From Novosphingobium sp. (GTDB lineage Bacteria > Pseudomonadota > Alphaproteobacteria > Sphingomonadales > Sphingomonadaceae): a stretch of DNA of 64,000 nucleotides. The translations under genes were made by a program, and so were the position numbers. How positions within the stretch are numbered: the first letter of the stretch is position 1; each line of letters opens with the position of its first letter. The DNA lies in contig NZ_JBCNLP010000001.1 in NCBI RefSeq assembly GCF_039595395.1, forward strand, positions 2,294,001-2,358,000, read 5' to 3'. The notes below the pieces were generated by a model, which was not told the origin of the DNA, did no database searches, and worked only from the letters and a program-made list of their open reading frames with translations. Positions 1-9,030 of this stretch are shown one piece after another.

Positions 1-51
1 CGCGGGATCGGGCTTGAGCGTGCAGTTGAGGGCCAGAGCCTTGAGAATCAG
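1..51 (-). CDS. NAD(P)H-dependent FMN reductase / flavodoxin-like oxidoreductase, N-terminal edge only
   Basis: Only the first codons are in the window. They read ILKALALNCTLKPDPA, which is the typical start of NADPH-dependent FMN reductase/flavodoxin-fold proteins (usually KALALNCTLKPSP). The frame is open up to position 129, but it contains no ATG, GTG or TTG after the in-frame stop at 130-132. The best placed initiator is a CTG at 49-51, five bases after a good GGAAAGG ribosome binding site at 57-63. Either a rare CTG start or a sequencing error is possible. The family assignment rests on few residues. Confidence 0.5.
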   Translation of the reverse strand, partial: MILKALALNCTLKPDPA

Positions 52-119
52 GTTTACCTTTCCGAAAACCGTGCGGTGCTGCGATGGGCAGTCAGGGAGA
101 AGAGCGTCGTCAAACGGCC

Positions 120-290
120 TTATTGTCCCTCATGGGTGGCAACCTCGGCGGTATCGGGATGTTTGCTCTGTTCGATATGGCCCAGGTTACGGCCCACAAA
201 GCCGAAGATGAGGATCAACAACACGATGACGGCTGCCACAACGCCGCCACGCACACGTCGCTTGGGGGCGGGTTTCAATGGATCTTCCAT
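120..290 (-). CDS. 56-residue single-pass membrane protein downstream of cyoD
   Basis: A short frame of 56 codons starts with ATG at 288-290. It has a basic N-terminal stretch (KPAPKRRVRGG), one hydrophobic helix at about residues 17-33 (VVAAVIVLLILIFGFVG) and a polar C-terminal tail. It lies 75 bases after the cyoD stop and on the same strand, so it is probably the last gene of the oxidase operon. A role in assembly or stability of the oxidase is only inferred from position. I do not recognise the family. Confidence 0.6.
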   Translation of the reverse strand: MEDPLKPAPKRRVRGGVVAAVIVLLILIFGFVGRNLGHIEQSKHPDTAEVATHEGQ

Positions 291-365
291 GGTCTTGCTC
301 CTTCTTGCGACTGAATTGTCTCTTGGAAAACAAGTCCTCCCGAGCTGGTTTGATCCACGCTGGCC

Positions 366-746
366 TCAGGGCATATTGCCCATGGCGGCATGATCCATCG
401 CCATGCCGTGGCTCAGATGCCCCATGATCCAGATCGAGCCGACGATCACCAGCAGCACGACGAGCGTCCCGAAAGCCAGCGCCAGCACATTGTTGGTGTT
501 GTCCGGTCCGGTGGTGACATGCAGGAAAAACACCAGATGTACGCCCATCTGAGCCACAGCAAGCATCAAGATGGCCACCGGTACCGAAGGCGCCCAGACC
601 AGATTGGTTGAGGCCACCCAGAAGGAAGCGGCTGTCAGCAGCAGTGCGAGGGCAAGGCCCAGCGTATAGCCGCGCAGGCTGGCCGCGCCATCCTGCCCCT
701 CACCGGGAACGGTATCGCCGCTATCCTTCTTGTGTGGATCACTCAT
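366..746 (-). CDS. cyoD: Cytochrome o ubiquinol oxidase subunit IV
   Basis: A 126-residue inner-membrane protein with three hydrophobic helices (about residues 28-47, 55-76 and 87-108). It carries the family stretch AQMGVHLVFFLHVTTGPDNTNN between helices 2 and 3. Subunit IV assists assembly of the copper site in subunit I of bo-type oxidases. The start at 746 gives an ATGA overlap with the cyoC stop, which fits translational coupling. A much longer upstream extension of the frame only shadows cyoC and is not used. The C-terminal tail is Met/His-rich (HLSHGMAMDHAAMGNMP). Confidence 0.93.
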   Translation of the reverse strand: MSDPHKKDSGDTVPGEGQDGAASLRGYTLGLALALLLTAASFWVASTNLVWAPSVPVAILMLAVAQMGVHLVFFLHVTTGPDNTNNVLALAFGTLVVLLVIVGSIWIMGHLSHGMAMDHAAMGNMP

Positions 747-1411
747 CCCCGGCTCCCGAGCAAATAGACGATGGAAAAGACGCCGACCCACACAATGTCG
801 AGCGCATGCCAGAAAAGGCTGAAGCACAGCAGGCGGCGCATGATGGCGGGTCGGAAGCCCTTGACCCAGATCTGCGCCATCATCGTGCCGAGCCATAGCA
901 GACCGACGGTCACATGCAGCCCATGCAGCCCCACGAGCCCGAAAAAGCTGGAGAGAAAGGCGCTGCGCGTGGGCGTGGCACCCCGGGCCAGGAGTTCGGC
1001 AAATTCGCTCAGCTCGATGGCGAGGAAAGCCGCGCCCAGCAAGCCGGTGGCGGCCAGACACAGCTGGGTGGCGATCTGGTTCTTGCGCTCGGCCCCCAGA
1101 CTGGCCAGCCCGCAGCTATAGCTGGAGAGCAACAGGCACACCGTCTCGACCGCGACACGGGTGCGCGTGAAGATCTGCGGACCACTGGGGCCGCCCGCCG
1201 TGGCATGGGCCAGCACCGCATAGGCTGCGAAAAAGGCCGAAAACAGCACAATATCGGAGAGGAGATAAATCCAGAAACCATAGCCAACGACGATCCGCTT
1301 GGAAGCGGGGCCGCCTTTGCCGTGACCGGTGGTGTGGCGCTGCTTGTCCTCCTCGTTGCGGTTGTGGCCCAGCCTGTGGGGATCGCTTCGTGTGCCCGCT
1401 GCGCTGCTCAT
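743..1411 (-). CDS. cyoC: Cytochrome o ubiquinol oxidase subunit III
   Basis: A 222-residue protein of the heme-copper oxidase subunit III family. After a polar N-terminus rich in His and charged residues there are five hydrophobic segments, the usual number for CyoC. Recognisable family stretches are GFWIYLLSDIVLFSAFFAAY near residues 45-64 and GLHGLHVTVGLLWL near 160. It is coupled by four-base overlaps to cyoB upstream and cyoD downstream. Its role is structural support of the proton-pumping terminal quinol oxidase in the inner membrane. Confidence 0.94.
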   Translation of the reverse strand: MSSAAGTRSDPHRLGHNRNEEDKQRHTTGHGKGGPASKRIVVGYGFWIYLLSDIVLFSAFFAAYAVLAHATAGGPSGPQIFTRTRVAVETVCLLLSSYSCGLASLGAERKNQIATQLCLAATGLLGAAFLAIELSEFAELLARGATPTRSAFLSSFFGLVGLHGLHVTVGLLWLGTMMAQIWVKGFRPAIMRRLLCFSLFWHALDIVWVGVFSIVYLLGSRG

Positions 1412-3426
1412 GCCGGCTCCTCGCCATTCTTGCCATTCCGGCTCAGTCGCGGCGCGCGGGCGGCCCGGCGCGCGCGGTCGATCCTGGCGACCTCTTCGAC
1501 AGGGATGGCAATCTCGTCACGGTCGCGCCAGGCGAAGACGACAAAGGTGGCATAGGTGCCAAGAAAACCCAGAATGGCCAGCCACCAGATTTGCCAGATC
1601 AGCGCAAAGCCGATCAGCGTCGCAAAAAACGCCGTGACGATGCCGGTGGGCGAATTGCGCGGCATGTCGATCGCCTCATAGTCTGGTTCCTCTCCAAGCG
1701 TTTGGGTTTCAATGGCGCGCTGTTTCATGCCCCAATAGGCCTCCTCGCCATGTACATTGGGCATCACCGCGAAGTTGAAGGCAGGCGGGGGGGAAGCGGT
1801 GGACCATTCCAGGCTGCGCCCGTCCCAGGGATCGCCGGTGAGATCGCGCAGGCGCTCGCGGTCGCGGATGCTGACGCAGAGCTGGATGGCCTGCGCCGCC
1901 ACGCCCAGCATCATGAAGCCCACGCCGGCCAGCGCAACATGCAGCCAGGGAATCCAATCGTCGACTTCGGTGCGTTGCAGGCGGCGGGTCATGCCCTCCA
2001 GCCCGACAACATAGAGCGCTCCGAAGGTCAGCACAAAACCGAGAAGCGAGGGCCAGAAGGCGCGCTTGCCCCAGCGCTCGTCGAGTTGAAAGCCGAAGGC
2101 CTTGGGAAACCAGAAACTGTAGCCTGCAAACGCCCCGAAGATCACCCCGCCGACGATCACATTGTGGAAGTGCGCCACCAGAAACATCGAATTGTGCAGC
2201 AGGAAATCGGCGGGCGGCACGGCCATCAGCACGCCGCTCATCCCGCCCACCACAAAGGTGACCATGAAGGCCAGTGACCACAGCATGGGGGTGGGGAAGC
2301 GCAGCCGCCCACCCACCATGGTGAAGAGCCAGTTGTAGATCTTCACCCCCGTCCCCACCGCGATCACTGAGGTGGCGATGCCGAAGAAGGCGTTCACATC
2401 GGCGCCCGCGCCCATGGTGAAAAAGTGGTGCAGCCAGACGAAAAAGGAAACCACCACGATAAACAGCGTGGCCGCGACCATCGAGCGGTAGCCGAACAAA
2501 GGTTTGCCCGAAAAGGTCGAGAACACCTCTGAAAAGACACCAAAGGCCGGGAGAATCAGGATATAGACCTCCGGGTGCCCCCATGCCCAGATAAGGTTGA
2601 CGAACATCATCATGTTGCCGCCCGCCTCATTGGTGAAGAAGTGGAAGCCCAGATAACGGTCGAGGGTGAGCATCGCGAGCGTCGCTGTCAGGATCGGGAA
2701 GGCCGCGACGATCAGCATGTTCGACCCCAGCGCCGTCCAGCAGAACATCGGCATGCGCATATAGGACATGCCCGGCGCGCGCATCTTGAGGATGGTGGTC
2801 ACCAGATTGATACCCGTCATCAGCGTGCCCGCGCCGGAAATCTGGATTGCCCAGAGGTAGTAATCGACGCCTACGCCCGGCGAATAGGTCGTTTCGCTCA
2901 AGGGGGCGTAGGGTAGCCAGCCGGTCCGGGCAAACTCCCCCACCACCAGCGACATGTTGACCAGCAGCGCGCCCGAGGCCGTCAGCCAGAAGCTCACCGA
3001 ATTGAGCGTGGGAAAGGCCACGTCACGCACGCCCAGCTGCAGCGGCACCACGAAATTCATCAGGCCGATGATGAAAGGCATGGCGCCAAAGAAGATCATG
3101 ATCGTGCCATGGGCGGAAAAGATCTGGTCGTAATGTTCGGGCGGCAGATAGCCCTTGGCCCCGTGGACCGCGATGCTTTGCTGGCTGCGCATCATGATCG
3201 CATCGATAAAGCCGCGCAGCAGCATCAACAGCGCCAGCATGGAGTACATAATGCCGATGCGCTTGTGGTCGACGCTGGTGATCCATTCGCGCCAGAGATA
3301 GGGCCACAAGCCGCGCCGCGTCACCCAGATCGCCGCCCCCAGCAGCGCCAGCATCACCAGTCCGGCGGCAAAGAGCGGAATGGGTTGCGCAAAGGGGATG
3401 GCCGACCAATCGAGTTTACCCAGCAT
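1408..3426 (-). CDS. cyoB: Cytochrome o ubiquinol oxidase subunit I
   Basis: The catalytic heme-copper oxidase subunit (672 residues; the family is about 660) holds both hemes and CuB, reduces O2 and pumps protons. The start at 3426 (MLGKLDWSAIPF) is chosen over a 47-codon upstream extension because it matches the family N-terminus and overlaps the cyoA end by 11 bases. Visible motifs are WITSVDHKRIGIMY near residue 50, the heme/CuB ligand region WAWGHPEVYILILPAFG, the tandem HHFFTMG and the heme ligand loop VAHFHNVIVGG. Confidence 0.96.
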   Translation of the reverse strand: MLGKLDWSAIPFAQPIPLFAAGLVMLALLGAAIWVTRRGLWPYLWREWITSVDHKRIGIMYSMLALLMLLRGFIDAIMMRSQQSIAVHGAKGYLPPEHYDQIFSAHGTIMIFFGAMPFIIGLMNFVVPLQLGVRDVAFPTLNSVSFWLTASGALLVNMSLVVGEFARTGWLPYAPLSETTYSPGVGVDYYLWAIQISGAGTLMTGINLVTTILKMRAPGMSYMRMPMFCWTALGSNMLIVAAFPILTATLAMLTLDRYLGFHFFTNEAGGNMMMFVNLIWAWGHPEVYILILPAFGVFSEVFSTFSGKPLFGYRSMVAATLFIVVVSFFVWLHHFFTMGAGADVNAFFGIATSVIAVGTGVKIYNWLFTMVGGRLRFPTPMLWSLAFMVTFVVGGMSGVLMAVPPADFLLHNSMFLVAHFHNVIVGGVIFGAFAGYSFWFPKAFGFQLDERWGKRAFWPSLLGFVLTFGALYVVGLEGMTRRLQRTEVDDWIPWLHVALAGVGFMMLGVAAQAIQLCVSIRDRERLRDLTGDPWDGRSLEWSTASPPPAFNFAVMPNVHGEEAYWGMKQRAIETQTLGEEPDYEAIDMPRNSPTGIVTAFFATLIGFALIWQIWWLAILGFLGTYATFVVFAWRDRDEIAIPVEEVARIDRARRAARAPRLSRNGKNGEEPA

Positions 3427-4426
3427 GGTGCGACGCTCCGGAACTGGAAGGGGCGCTTTGCGCGTGACCCCTGGGCCCGGCCTGCGGGCCGGGCGCGGGG
3501 GCGATGTGCTGCGCAACGACGGCATCGAAAAGGGTGCCCTGCGGCGCGCGCATCGTTGAGTGCGCAATTGGGCGATGTTGCCGGACTAAATCGGCATAGG
3601 AGCGATCCTCGAGGATCGACTGACTCGCCTGGGCTGCCTTCACCCATTGCGCGAAACCAACGCCGGGCAGGGCTTGCACTGCGAAATGCATATCGGAAAA
3701 GCCGTCGCCGCTGAAATGGGCGGACTGGCCATAGAACTGACCCGCCCGGTCAGCCCTCAGGTTGAGCTGCGTCTCCATCCCGTTCATCGCATAGATCTGA
3801 GAACCGAGGCGCGGCACGAAAAAGCTGTTCATCACGCTGGCCGAGGTCAGCCGCAGATGCACCGGGACACCCACCGGCAAGGCAAGGGCATTGAGCGATG
3901 CCACCTGCTGCTCCGGATAGATGAACAGCCAGGCCCAGTCGAGCGAGACCACCTGCACCTCCAGCGGCGGCTGGCGTGACGGGATCGGCCGGCCCGGATC
4001 GAGGTCATGACTGCCGATCCAGATCACGCCGCCAAGGAACAGGATCACCATGATCGGGATCGACCAGACGATAAGCTCGACCCGCCCCGAATAGACAAAA
4101 TCGGGCCGATAATGCGCCCGCGCATTACCGGCTCGATACCACCAGGCCACGCCCAGCGTGGCAAGGATGGTGGGCACCACGATCACGAGCATGATGGCAA
4201 GCGCATTGAGCAGGATCGCCAGATCGGCGGAGGCGATTGGGCCTTCCGGCGCCAAAATGCTGGCCGGACCTCCGCATCCCGCGAGCAGCAATGCCGGAGC
4301 GAGTGGCACGGTGCGGTCTATGCCATGCGAAAGGAAGGTTCGGCGGCTCACCCTCAAGACAGTGTCGTTGTGCCACGCCGCATGCCGCTGCCTTTGCGGT
4401 TTGTCTGCAGAGGCATAGAGCGTCAT
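3416..4426 (-). CDS. cyoA: Cytochrome o ubiquinol oxidase subunit II (lipoprotein)
   Basis: A 336-residue subunit II. The lipobox LLLAGC puts the lipid-modified cysteine at residue 51. Two transmembrane helices follow at about 68-95 and 113-135, then a periplasmic cupredoxin-like domain. At the place where cytochrome c oxidases have the CuA cysteines, this protein reads SAHFSGDGFSDMHF without cysteine, so it is a quinol oxidase. The unusually long N-terminus suggests that a GTG at codon 26 (4349-4351, SRRTFLSHG) may be the true start and would leave a normal signal peptide. It is the first gene of the cyoABCD operon. Confidence 0.93.
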   Translation of the reverse strand: MTLYASADKPQRQRHAAWHNDTVLRVSRRTFLSHGIDRTVPLAPALLLAGCGGPASILAPEGPIASADLAILLNALAIMLVIVVPTILATLGVAWWYRAGNARAHYRPDFVYSGRVELIVWSIPIMVILFLGGVIWIGSHDLDPGRPIPSRQPPLEVQVVSLDWAWLFIYPEQQVASLNALALPVGVPVHLRLTSASVMNSFFVPRLGSQIYAMNGMETQLNLRADRAGQFYGQSAHFSGDGFSDMHFAVQALPGVGFAQWVKAAQASQSILEDRSYADLVRQHRPIAHSTMRAPQGTLFDAVVAQHIAPAPGPQAGPRGHAQSAPSSSGASHHAG

Positions 4427-4621
4427 CCTTGCGTCAGAACTGTGGGTCGGCGGTTCGCTGCGTCAAGGTTCCGAACAGAGGTGAGGGGCTGAGGTTCCCC
4501 TCGCTGCGCAGTACCGAAATCGATCAGCCGATCTTCATGGACGGCATGGTGCTTTTCGCGCCGCGACCTCGTCGCGCCTTCATGCATTGCATCTTGCGAT
4601 ATCCGCGAAGGAGCGAAGCTT

Positions 4622-5923
4622 GTGAACCGACTTGATCGCCTCAACCGCCGCTCTCTGTTTCGTGTTGCAGGGTGGGGCGCCGGGGGACTGATGCTCTCTT
4701 CGCGCGCGATGGCGGGCGTGCCTGGCTTCACGCCGCCCAGCGCGGTCGATACCGGCCATGTCGAGAAGGGCAAGATGGTGTTCCCCGCGTGGCGCGACCC
4801 GGCCGACACGCCTTCGGGCCCGACGCCCGCGCCCTTGCCGCCGGAACAGCGCGTGGGTTTTGCCATTGTCGGGCTGGGGCGGCTGGCGCTGGAGGAAATC
4901 CTGCCTGCTTTTGCCCAATCCATGAAGGCCCGTCCTGTCGCCCTCGTCTCCGGTTCGCCCGAGAAACTGAGGCTGGTTGCCACCCAATATGGGATCAAGC
5001 CGGAGGCCTGTTACAGCTACGAGAGCTTCGACAGCATCCGCGACAACCCCGAAATCAAGGTCGTCTACATCGTACTGCCCAATGCCATGCACCGGCTTTT
5101 TGCCGAGCGCGCGGCAAGGGCCGGCAAGCATGTTCTCAGCGAAAAGCCGATGTCGGTCAGTTCCGTCGATGCTCAGGCGATGGTCGAGGCCTGCCGCGCG
5201 GCGGGTGTCAAGCTGATGGTCGCCTATCGTATCCAGTATGAGCCCTACAACCGCCGCGCCATGGAGATGGTGCGCGACAACGGGCACGGCAGGCTGCTCG
5301 CCTATCACGGGATCAACACCCAGACCGTGGCGCAGGACGGCCATCTGCAGTGGCGACACAAGAAGGCCATGGCGGGGGGCGGCTCGCTCTTCGACATCGG
5401 CCTTTATTGCCTCAACACGGCGCGCTTCATGACCGGTGAGGAACCGGTGGAAATTTTCGCGACCACATTCTCGCCGCCTGGTGATCCCCGCTTCGCAGAG
5501 GTGGAGGAAACCGTGTCTTTCATGCTGCGCTTTCCCTCCGGCACGGTGGCAAACTGCTTTACCAGTTACGGCGGGCGCGACGACAAGCATGCCCGGATGA
5601 ACCTGGAGAAGGCCGCCATCGATCTGCCCAACTGCTACCAATATGTCGGTCAGCAGATGAGCGTGATCGGGCGCGAAGGCGATGCCACCAGCCGCAACGA
5701 ACTGGTCCTGACGGCCAAAAACCAGTTCGCCACCGAAATCGACCATATGGCCGAGTGTGTGCTGACCGGGCGGAATCCCTACACGCCAGGCGAAGAGGGT
5801 GTGCAGGATCACCGCTTGATGGAAGCGATCTACGACAGCGCGCGCAGCGGCAAAGCCGTGCATCTGCCCCCCATGGCCGGGCTTGATCGCTTTCGCGGGC
5901 CACCGCCTGTGCGGGAGGCCTAG
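4622..5923 (+). CDS. Tat-exported Gfo/Idh/MocA family NAD(P)-dependent oxidoreductase
   Basis: A 433-residue protein with a GTG start. The N-terminus has a twin-arginine signal (NRRSLFRVAGWGAGG) and a probable cleavage after AMA near residue 31, so it is exported folded. The Rossmann domain begins at about residue 79 (GFAIVGLGRLAL), and the family motif SEKPMS lies near residue 177. The C-terminal half holds the alpha/beta oxidoreductase domain. The nearest known architecture is periplasmic glucose-fructose oxidoreductase of Zymomonas. The substrate cannot be told from the sequence. It is divergent from cyoA, separated by about 195 bases that must hold both promoters. Confidence 0.85.
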   Translation: MNRLDRLNRRSLFRVAGWGAGGLMLSSRAMAGVPGFTPPSAVDTGHVEKGKMVFPAWRDPADTPSGPTPAPLPPEQRVGFAIVGLGRLALEEILPAFAQSMKARPVALVSGSPEKLRLVATQYGIKPEACYSYESFDSIRDNPEIKVVYIVLPNAMHRLFAERAARAGKHVLSEKPMSVSSVDAQAMVEACRAAGVKLMVAYRIQYEPYNRRAMEMVRDNGHGRLLAYHGINTQTVAQDGHLQWRHKKAMAGGGSLFDIGLYCLNTARFMTGEEPVEIFATTFSPPGDPRFAEVEETVSFMLRFPSGTVANCFTSYGGRDDKHARMNLEKAAIDLPNCYQYVGQQMSVIGREGDATSRNELVLTAKNQFATEIDHMAECVLTGRNPYTPGEEGVQDHRLMEAIYDSARSGKAVHLPPMAGLDRFRGPPPVREA

Positions 5924-6903
5924 GTTTCGACATTGTCCCAGGCGAGGGCGTCAGCGTCCTCGCCGAGATCGTCGAGCACCTCCAGATGGCTCTGGATGGA
6001 TTGCGCCTCGAGATAGACCCGGCGCACATCTTCAAACGCGTCGCGCATCCTCTCATCCACCTGTGCGACGATGCGCTTCACGATCGCTGCCGGCGTATCA
6101 TCGCGAAAATCCGCCGAAACGATCAGCAGCACTTCGGAGGGGCCGAAGTGCATGGTGCGTACCTCATTGACATGGTCGATCACCGCGATCTCGCCAAGGA
6201 TCTCGCGCAGGCGCTCCTCGATCACCGGATCGGCGGCCTGGCCGGTCAGCAGCGTGTAACAGCGCCGGGCCAGGCTGATTGCAGTGACGGCCAGAATGAG
6301 ACCGATGATGATCGAGGTCCAGCCATCGATCACCGGCATGTCGAGCACGAGTGCGAGCACGGTTCCGGCGAGGGCGACCAGCAGACCCGCGATGGCGGCG
6401 GTGTCTTCATAGATCACCGCGAAGATGGTCGGATCGCGATGGGTGCGCAGCGTCTCCAGAAAGCTGAGGGAGCGGTTGCGGGCCTCTTTCTTCACGGCCT
6501 TGATTGCCACCAGCAACGACGTGCCTTCCAGCAGGATGCTGACCGCCAGGATAAGCATATTGACCCAGGCATGACTGATTGGCGTGGGATGGCCGATCTT
6601 CGCCAGCCCCTCATGGATCGTGAGGCCAGAACCCAGAGCAAAGATCGCCACCGAAACCACGAAGGCCCAAAAATACAAGCGCAATCCATAGCCGAAAGGA
6701 TGGGGAGCGTCTGCCGGGCGGCTGGCGTCTTTCAGCCCGAAGAGCAGCAGGATCTGGTTGCCGGTATCGACAAGGCTGTGGATGCCTTCTGAGGCCATCG
6801 CGGAGGAGCCAGTGTAGGCCGCCCCGCAGAATTTCGCGATGGCTATACCGGTATTTGCCCCCAGGGCGGCAAGCAAGGTCGTTTTCGAAGCATCGGTCGC
6901 CAT
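5920..6903 (-). CDS. Cation diffusion facilitator family transporter
   Basis: A 327-residue inner-membrane protein with several hydrophobic helices followed by a cytoplasmic C-terminal domain of about 100 residues. The CDF signature appears as EGIHSLVDTGNQ in helix 2, and a second acidic site appears in YEDTAAIAGLL in helix 5. It probably exports a divalent metal ion such as Zn, Fe, Co or Mn in exchange for protons, but the metal cannot be predicted. The start at 6903 (MATDASKTTLL) is preferred to an ATG 23 codons upstream because the family normally starts just before helix 1. The stop overlaps the convergent oxidoreductase by four bases. Confidence 0.85.
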   Translation of the reverse strand: MATDASKTTLLAALGANTGIAIAKFCGAAYTGSSAMASEGIHSLVDTGNQILLLFGLKDASRPADAPHPFGYGLRLYFWAFVVSVAIFALGSGLTIHEGLAKIGHPTPISHAWVNMLILAVSILLEGTSLLVAIKAVKKEARNRSLSFLETLRTHRDPTIFAVIYEDTAAIAGLLVALAGTVLALVLDMPVIDGWTSIIIGLILAVTAISLARRCYTLLTGQAADPVIEERLREILGEIAVIDHVNEVRTMHFGPSEVLLIVSADFRDDTPAAIVKRIVAQVDERMRDAFEDVRRVYLEAQSIQSHLEVLDDLGEDADALAWDNVET

Positions 6904-7062
6904 GGCCAGTCCATCTCTCGTATCGTGATGAAAGCTGCCCGCGGGTGGCCCAGTTCCATTTCGGAAGGCCAAAAGGTTTTACACATGCCTTGCAAGGCAC
7001 GATGTATGTCGCCGTCGATGGCTTAGTCGGCGATGAAGGGTGCCTCTGGGCAGGCTGTCAAA

Positions 7063-9030
7063 TCAGGCCGGCTGCGCGGCGCTTCTCATGGCCTGAATGA
7101 TGGCCTGCTCCAGCATCTCTTGCGTGAAGGGCTTGCCCAACCGGACGATGCGCGGTTGGCAACCTTCGGGCAGTTCAGAATAGCCACTGGCGAGGATGAT
7201 TGGAAGATTCGCGTGTTCGAGCGTGACGAGATCAGCCAGCTGTGTGCCGGTCATTTTCGGCATGGCCTGATCGGTGATCAGCAAATCGAGGTCAGGATTT
7301 TCACCAATCAGTTCGAGTGCCTCCTGGCCTGAGATTGCTTCGAGCACCTCATGACCAAGGTCTTCAAGCAGGGCGACGGTGTTCATCAGGATCAGTCCAT
7401 CGTCGTCGACGGCGAGAATTTTGAGCGATGTCAGATCAGCGACAATGTCCGCCGACGTCTGCTGAGCTTTGACGGGAAGCGAGCCCGCCGAGGCAACCGG
7501 CAGCAGCAAGGTCGCTTCAGTTCCTTCGTCCAGCACGCTGTGCAGGGTGAAGGCGCCGCCAAGCTGTTCGGCAAGCCCATGAATCATCGAGAGCCCAAGC
7601 CCCGTCCCCTTGCCAACGCCCTTCGTGGTGAAAAAGGGCTCGGTTGCTCTGGCGAGGGTGATCTCATCCATGCCCTCGCCATGGTCGATGACCGACAGAG
7701 CGATGTAGGGCTCAGGGCGGAGACGCGCATGACGGACCGAACCGTCGTGGCACAGTCTCGCCGAAACGATGATAGTGCCCCCCTGAGGCATGGCATCACG
7801 TGCGTTGACCGCCAGATTGAGCACCGCCATTTCGAGCTGATTGCTGTCGGCGAGGACAAACGGCAGGTTCTCATCGAACAGCAGATTGAGCGACCATGCC
7901 GGACCCAAGGTACGCTCGACCAACTCACGCATGCCGGTCACAAGTGCAGAGATATCCACCCTTTCCGACGTCAGGTCCTGACGCCGGGCAAAAGCCAACA
8001 TCCTCTGGGTGAGGGCCGCGCCGCGTTCGGCGCCCTGCATCGCACTATCGAGCAAACGATCGGTCGCGGGATCGGCGGGCAGACGCTTGCGCAGCAGGGC
8101 AAGGCTGCTCATGACCGCCATCAGCAGATTGTTGAAATCATGAGCAATGCCGCCCGTCAGCTGGCCCACAGCTTCCATTTTCTGTGCCTGGCGCAGCGCT
8201 TCCTCGGCCTGCTGACGGATCGCCACCTCCTCGGCAACCCGGCTTTCCAACCGGTCGCTCCACTCACGAAGTTCGGCCTCCTGCCGTTTGGCGGCGGTGA
8301 CATCATAGATCACGCCGACCAGCCGAAAACCCGCGCCCTCGTGAATGATCTCGCCGCGGCGGGCGATCCAGCGCTCCTCGCCATCATCGCTTCGCGCGAT
8401 GCGGAATTCGGCATCGACGCTTTCTGGAATCCGTGTGTCTCCCGGACCCGGGACCAGCGGCGCTGTGTCATCCAGCAAAACGCCGTTGATCGTCTGCACG
8501 GGCAGCACCGGGGCAGGGTGCAGACCAAGCAAGCGGCAGAACTCGCCCGAGACCGTGACGGTGGCAAAACCGTCGATATATTCGAAGCTGCCGATGCCGC
8601 CCGCACTCTGCGCAATTCGTAATTTTTCCTCGGCCCGCTTGCGCTCGGTGATGTCCACCAGCAGGCCGGTGAAGCGCAGCGGCTCATCGTTGTCGCTGAG
8701 ATGGCAATGGCCCCGCCCGTGCATCCACAGCACGGCGCCGGCGGCCGTTACAATGCGGAAGTCCTTGGCGAAAAGCTCCGCCCCGGCCAGCAGCCCCGCC
8801 ACGGCAATACGGATACGCGGGCGATCATCGGGATGGATCGCCTGGAAAAAGATGTTGGTGGGTAGCCCTGCGTGTGCCGCTTCGGGTTGAAGGCCGTAAA
8901 GCTCGGCAAAATTCTCGTCGATATGCAGGATGTCGCGCCGGATATCCCAGTCCCAGGTGCCGCTGGCGCCTGCGGCTGCCGGCACGGAAGCGAAGTTGCG
9001 CGGCGTCACCATGCCAGGCTCAAGCGTCAT
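7063..9030 (-). CDS. Hybrid sensor histidine kinase (PAS-PAS-HisKA-HATPase-receiver)
   Basis: A 655-residue cytoplasmic hybrid kinase with no membrane segment. The order is PAS at about 20-130, PAS at about 140-250, a short coiled coil, the dimerisation/H-box with GGIAHDFNNLL (His297), an ATPase domain with NLAVNARDAM and GKGTGLGLSM at about 400-510, and a receiver at 536-650 with Asp587 in LLITDQAMP. It is the last gene of the chemosensory operon and overlaps cheC by 11 bases. It probably feeds into or reads from the same pathway. The signal sensed is unknown. Confidence 0.9.
   Translation of the reverse strand: MTLEPGMVTPRNFASVPAAAGASGTWDWDIRRDILHIDENFAELYGLQPEAAHAGLPTNIFFQAIHPDDRPRIRIAVAGLLAGAELFAKDFRIVTAAGAVLWMHGRGHCHLSDNDEPLRFTGLLVDITERKRAEEKLRIAQSAGGIGSFEYIDGFATVTVSGEFCRLLGLHPAPVLPVQTINGVLLDDTAPLVPGPGDTRIPESVDAEFRIARSDDGEERWIARRGEIIHEGAGFRLVGVIYDVTAAKRQEAELREWSDRLESRVAEEVAIRQQAEEALRQAQKMEAVGQLTGGIAHDFNNLLMAVMSSLALLRKRLPADPATDRLLDSAMQGAERGAALTQRMLAFARRQDLTSERVDISALVTGMRELVERTLGPAWSLNLLFDENLPFVLADSNQLEMAVLNLAVNARDAMPQGGTIIVSARLCHDGSVRHARLRPEPYIALSVIDHGEGMDEITLARATEPFFTTKGVGKGTGLGLSMIHGLAEQLGGAFTLHSVLDEGTEATLLLPVASAGSLPVKAQQTSADIVADLTSLKILAVDDDGLILMNTVALLEDLGHEVLEAISGQEALELIGENPDLDLLITDQAMPKMTGTQLADLVTLEHANLPIILASGYSELPEGCQPRIVRLGKPFTQEMLEQAIIQAMRSAAQPA

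Noticed and set aside
366..1061. Long form of cyoD (231 codons)
   Set aside because: The first 105 codons overlap cyoC and are not membrane-protein-like. The ATG at 746 restores the family length and the ATGA overlap.
4580..5863. 427-codon minus-strand frame
   Set aside because: Shadow of the Gfo/Idh/MocA oxidoreductase, whose motifs and Tat signal are clear.
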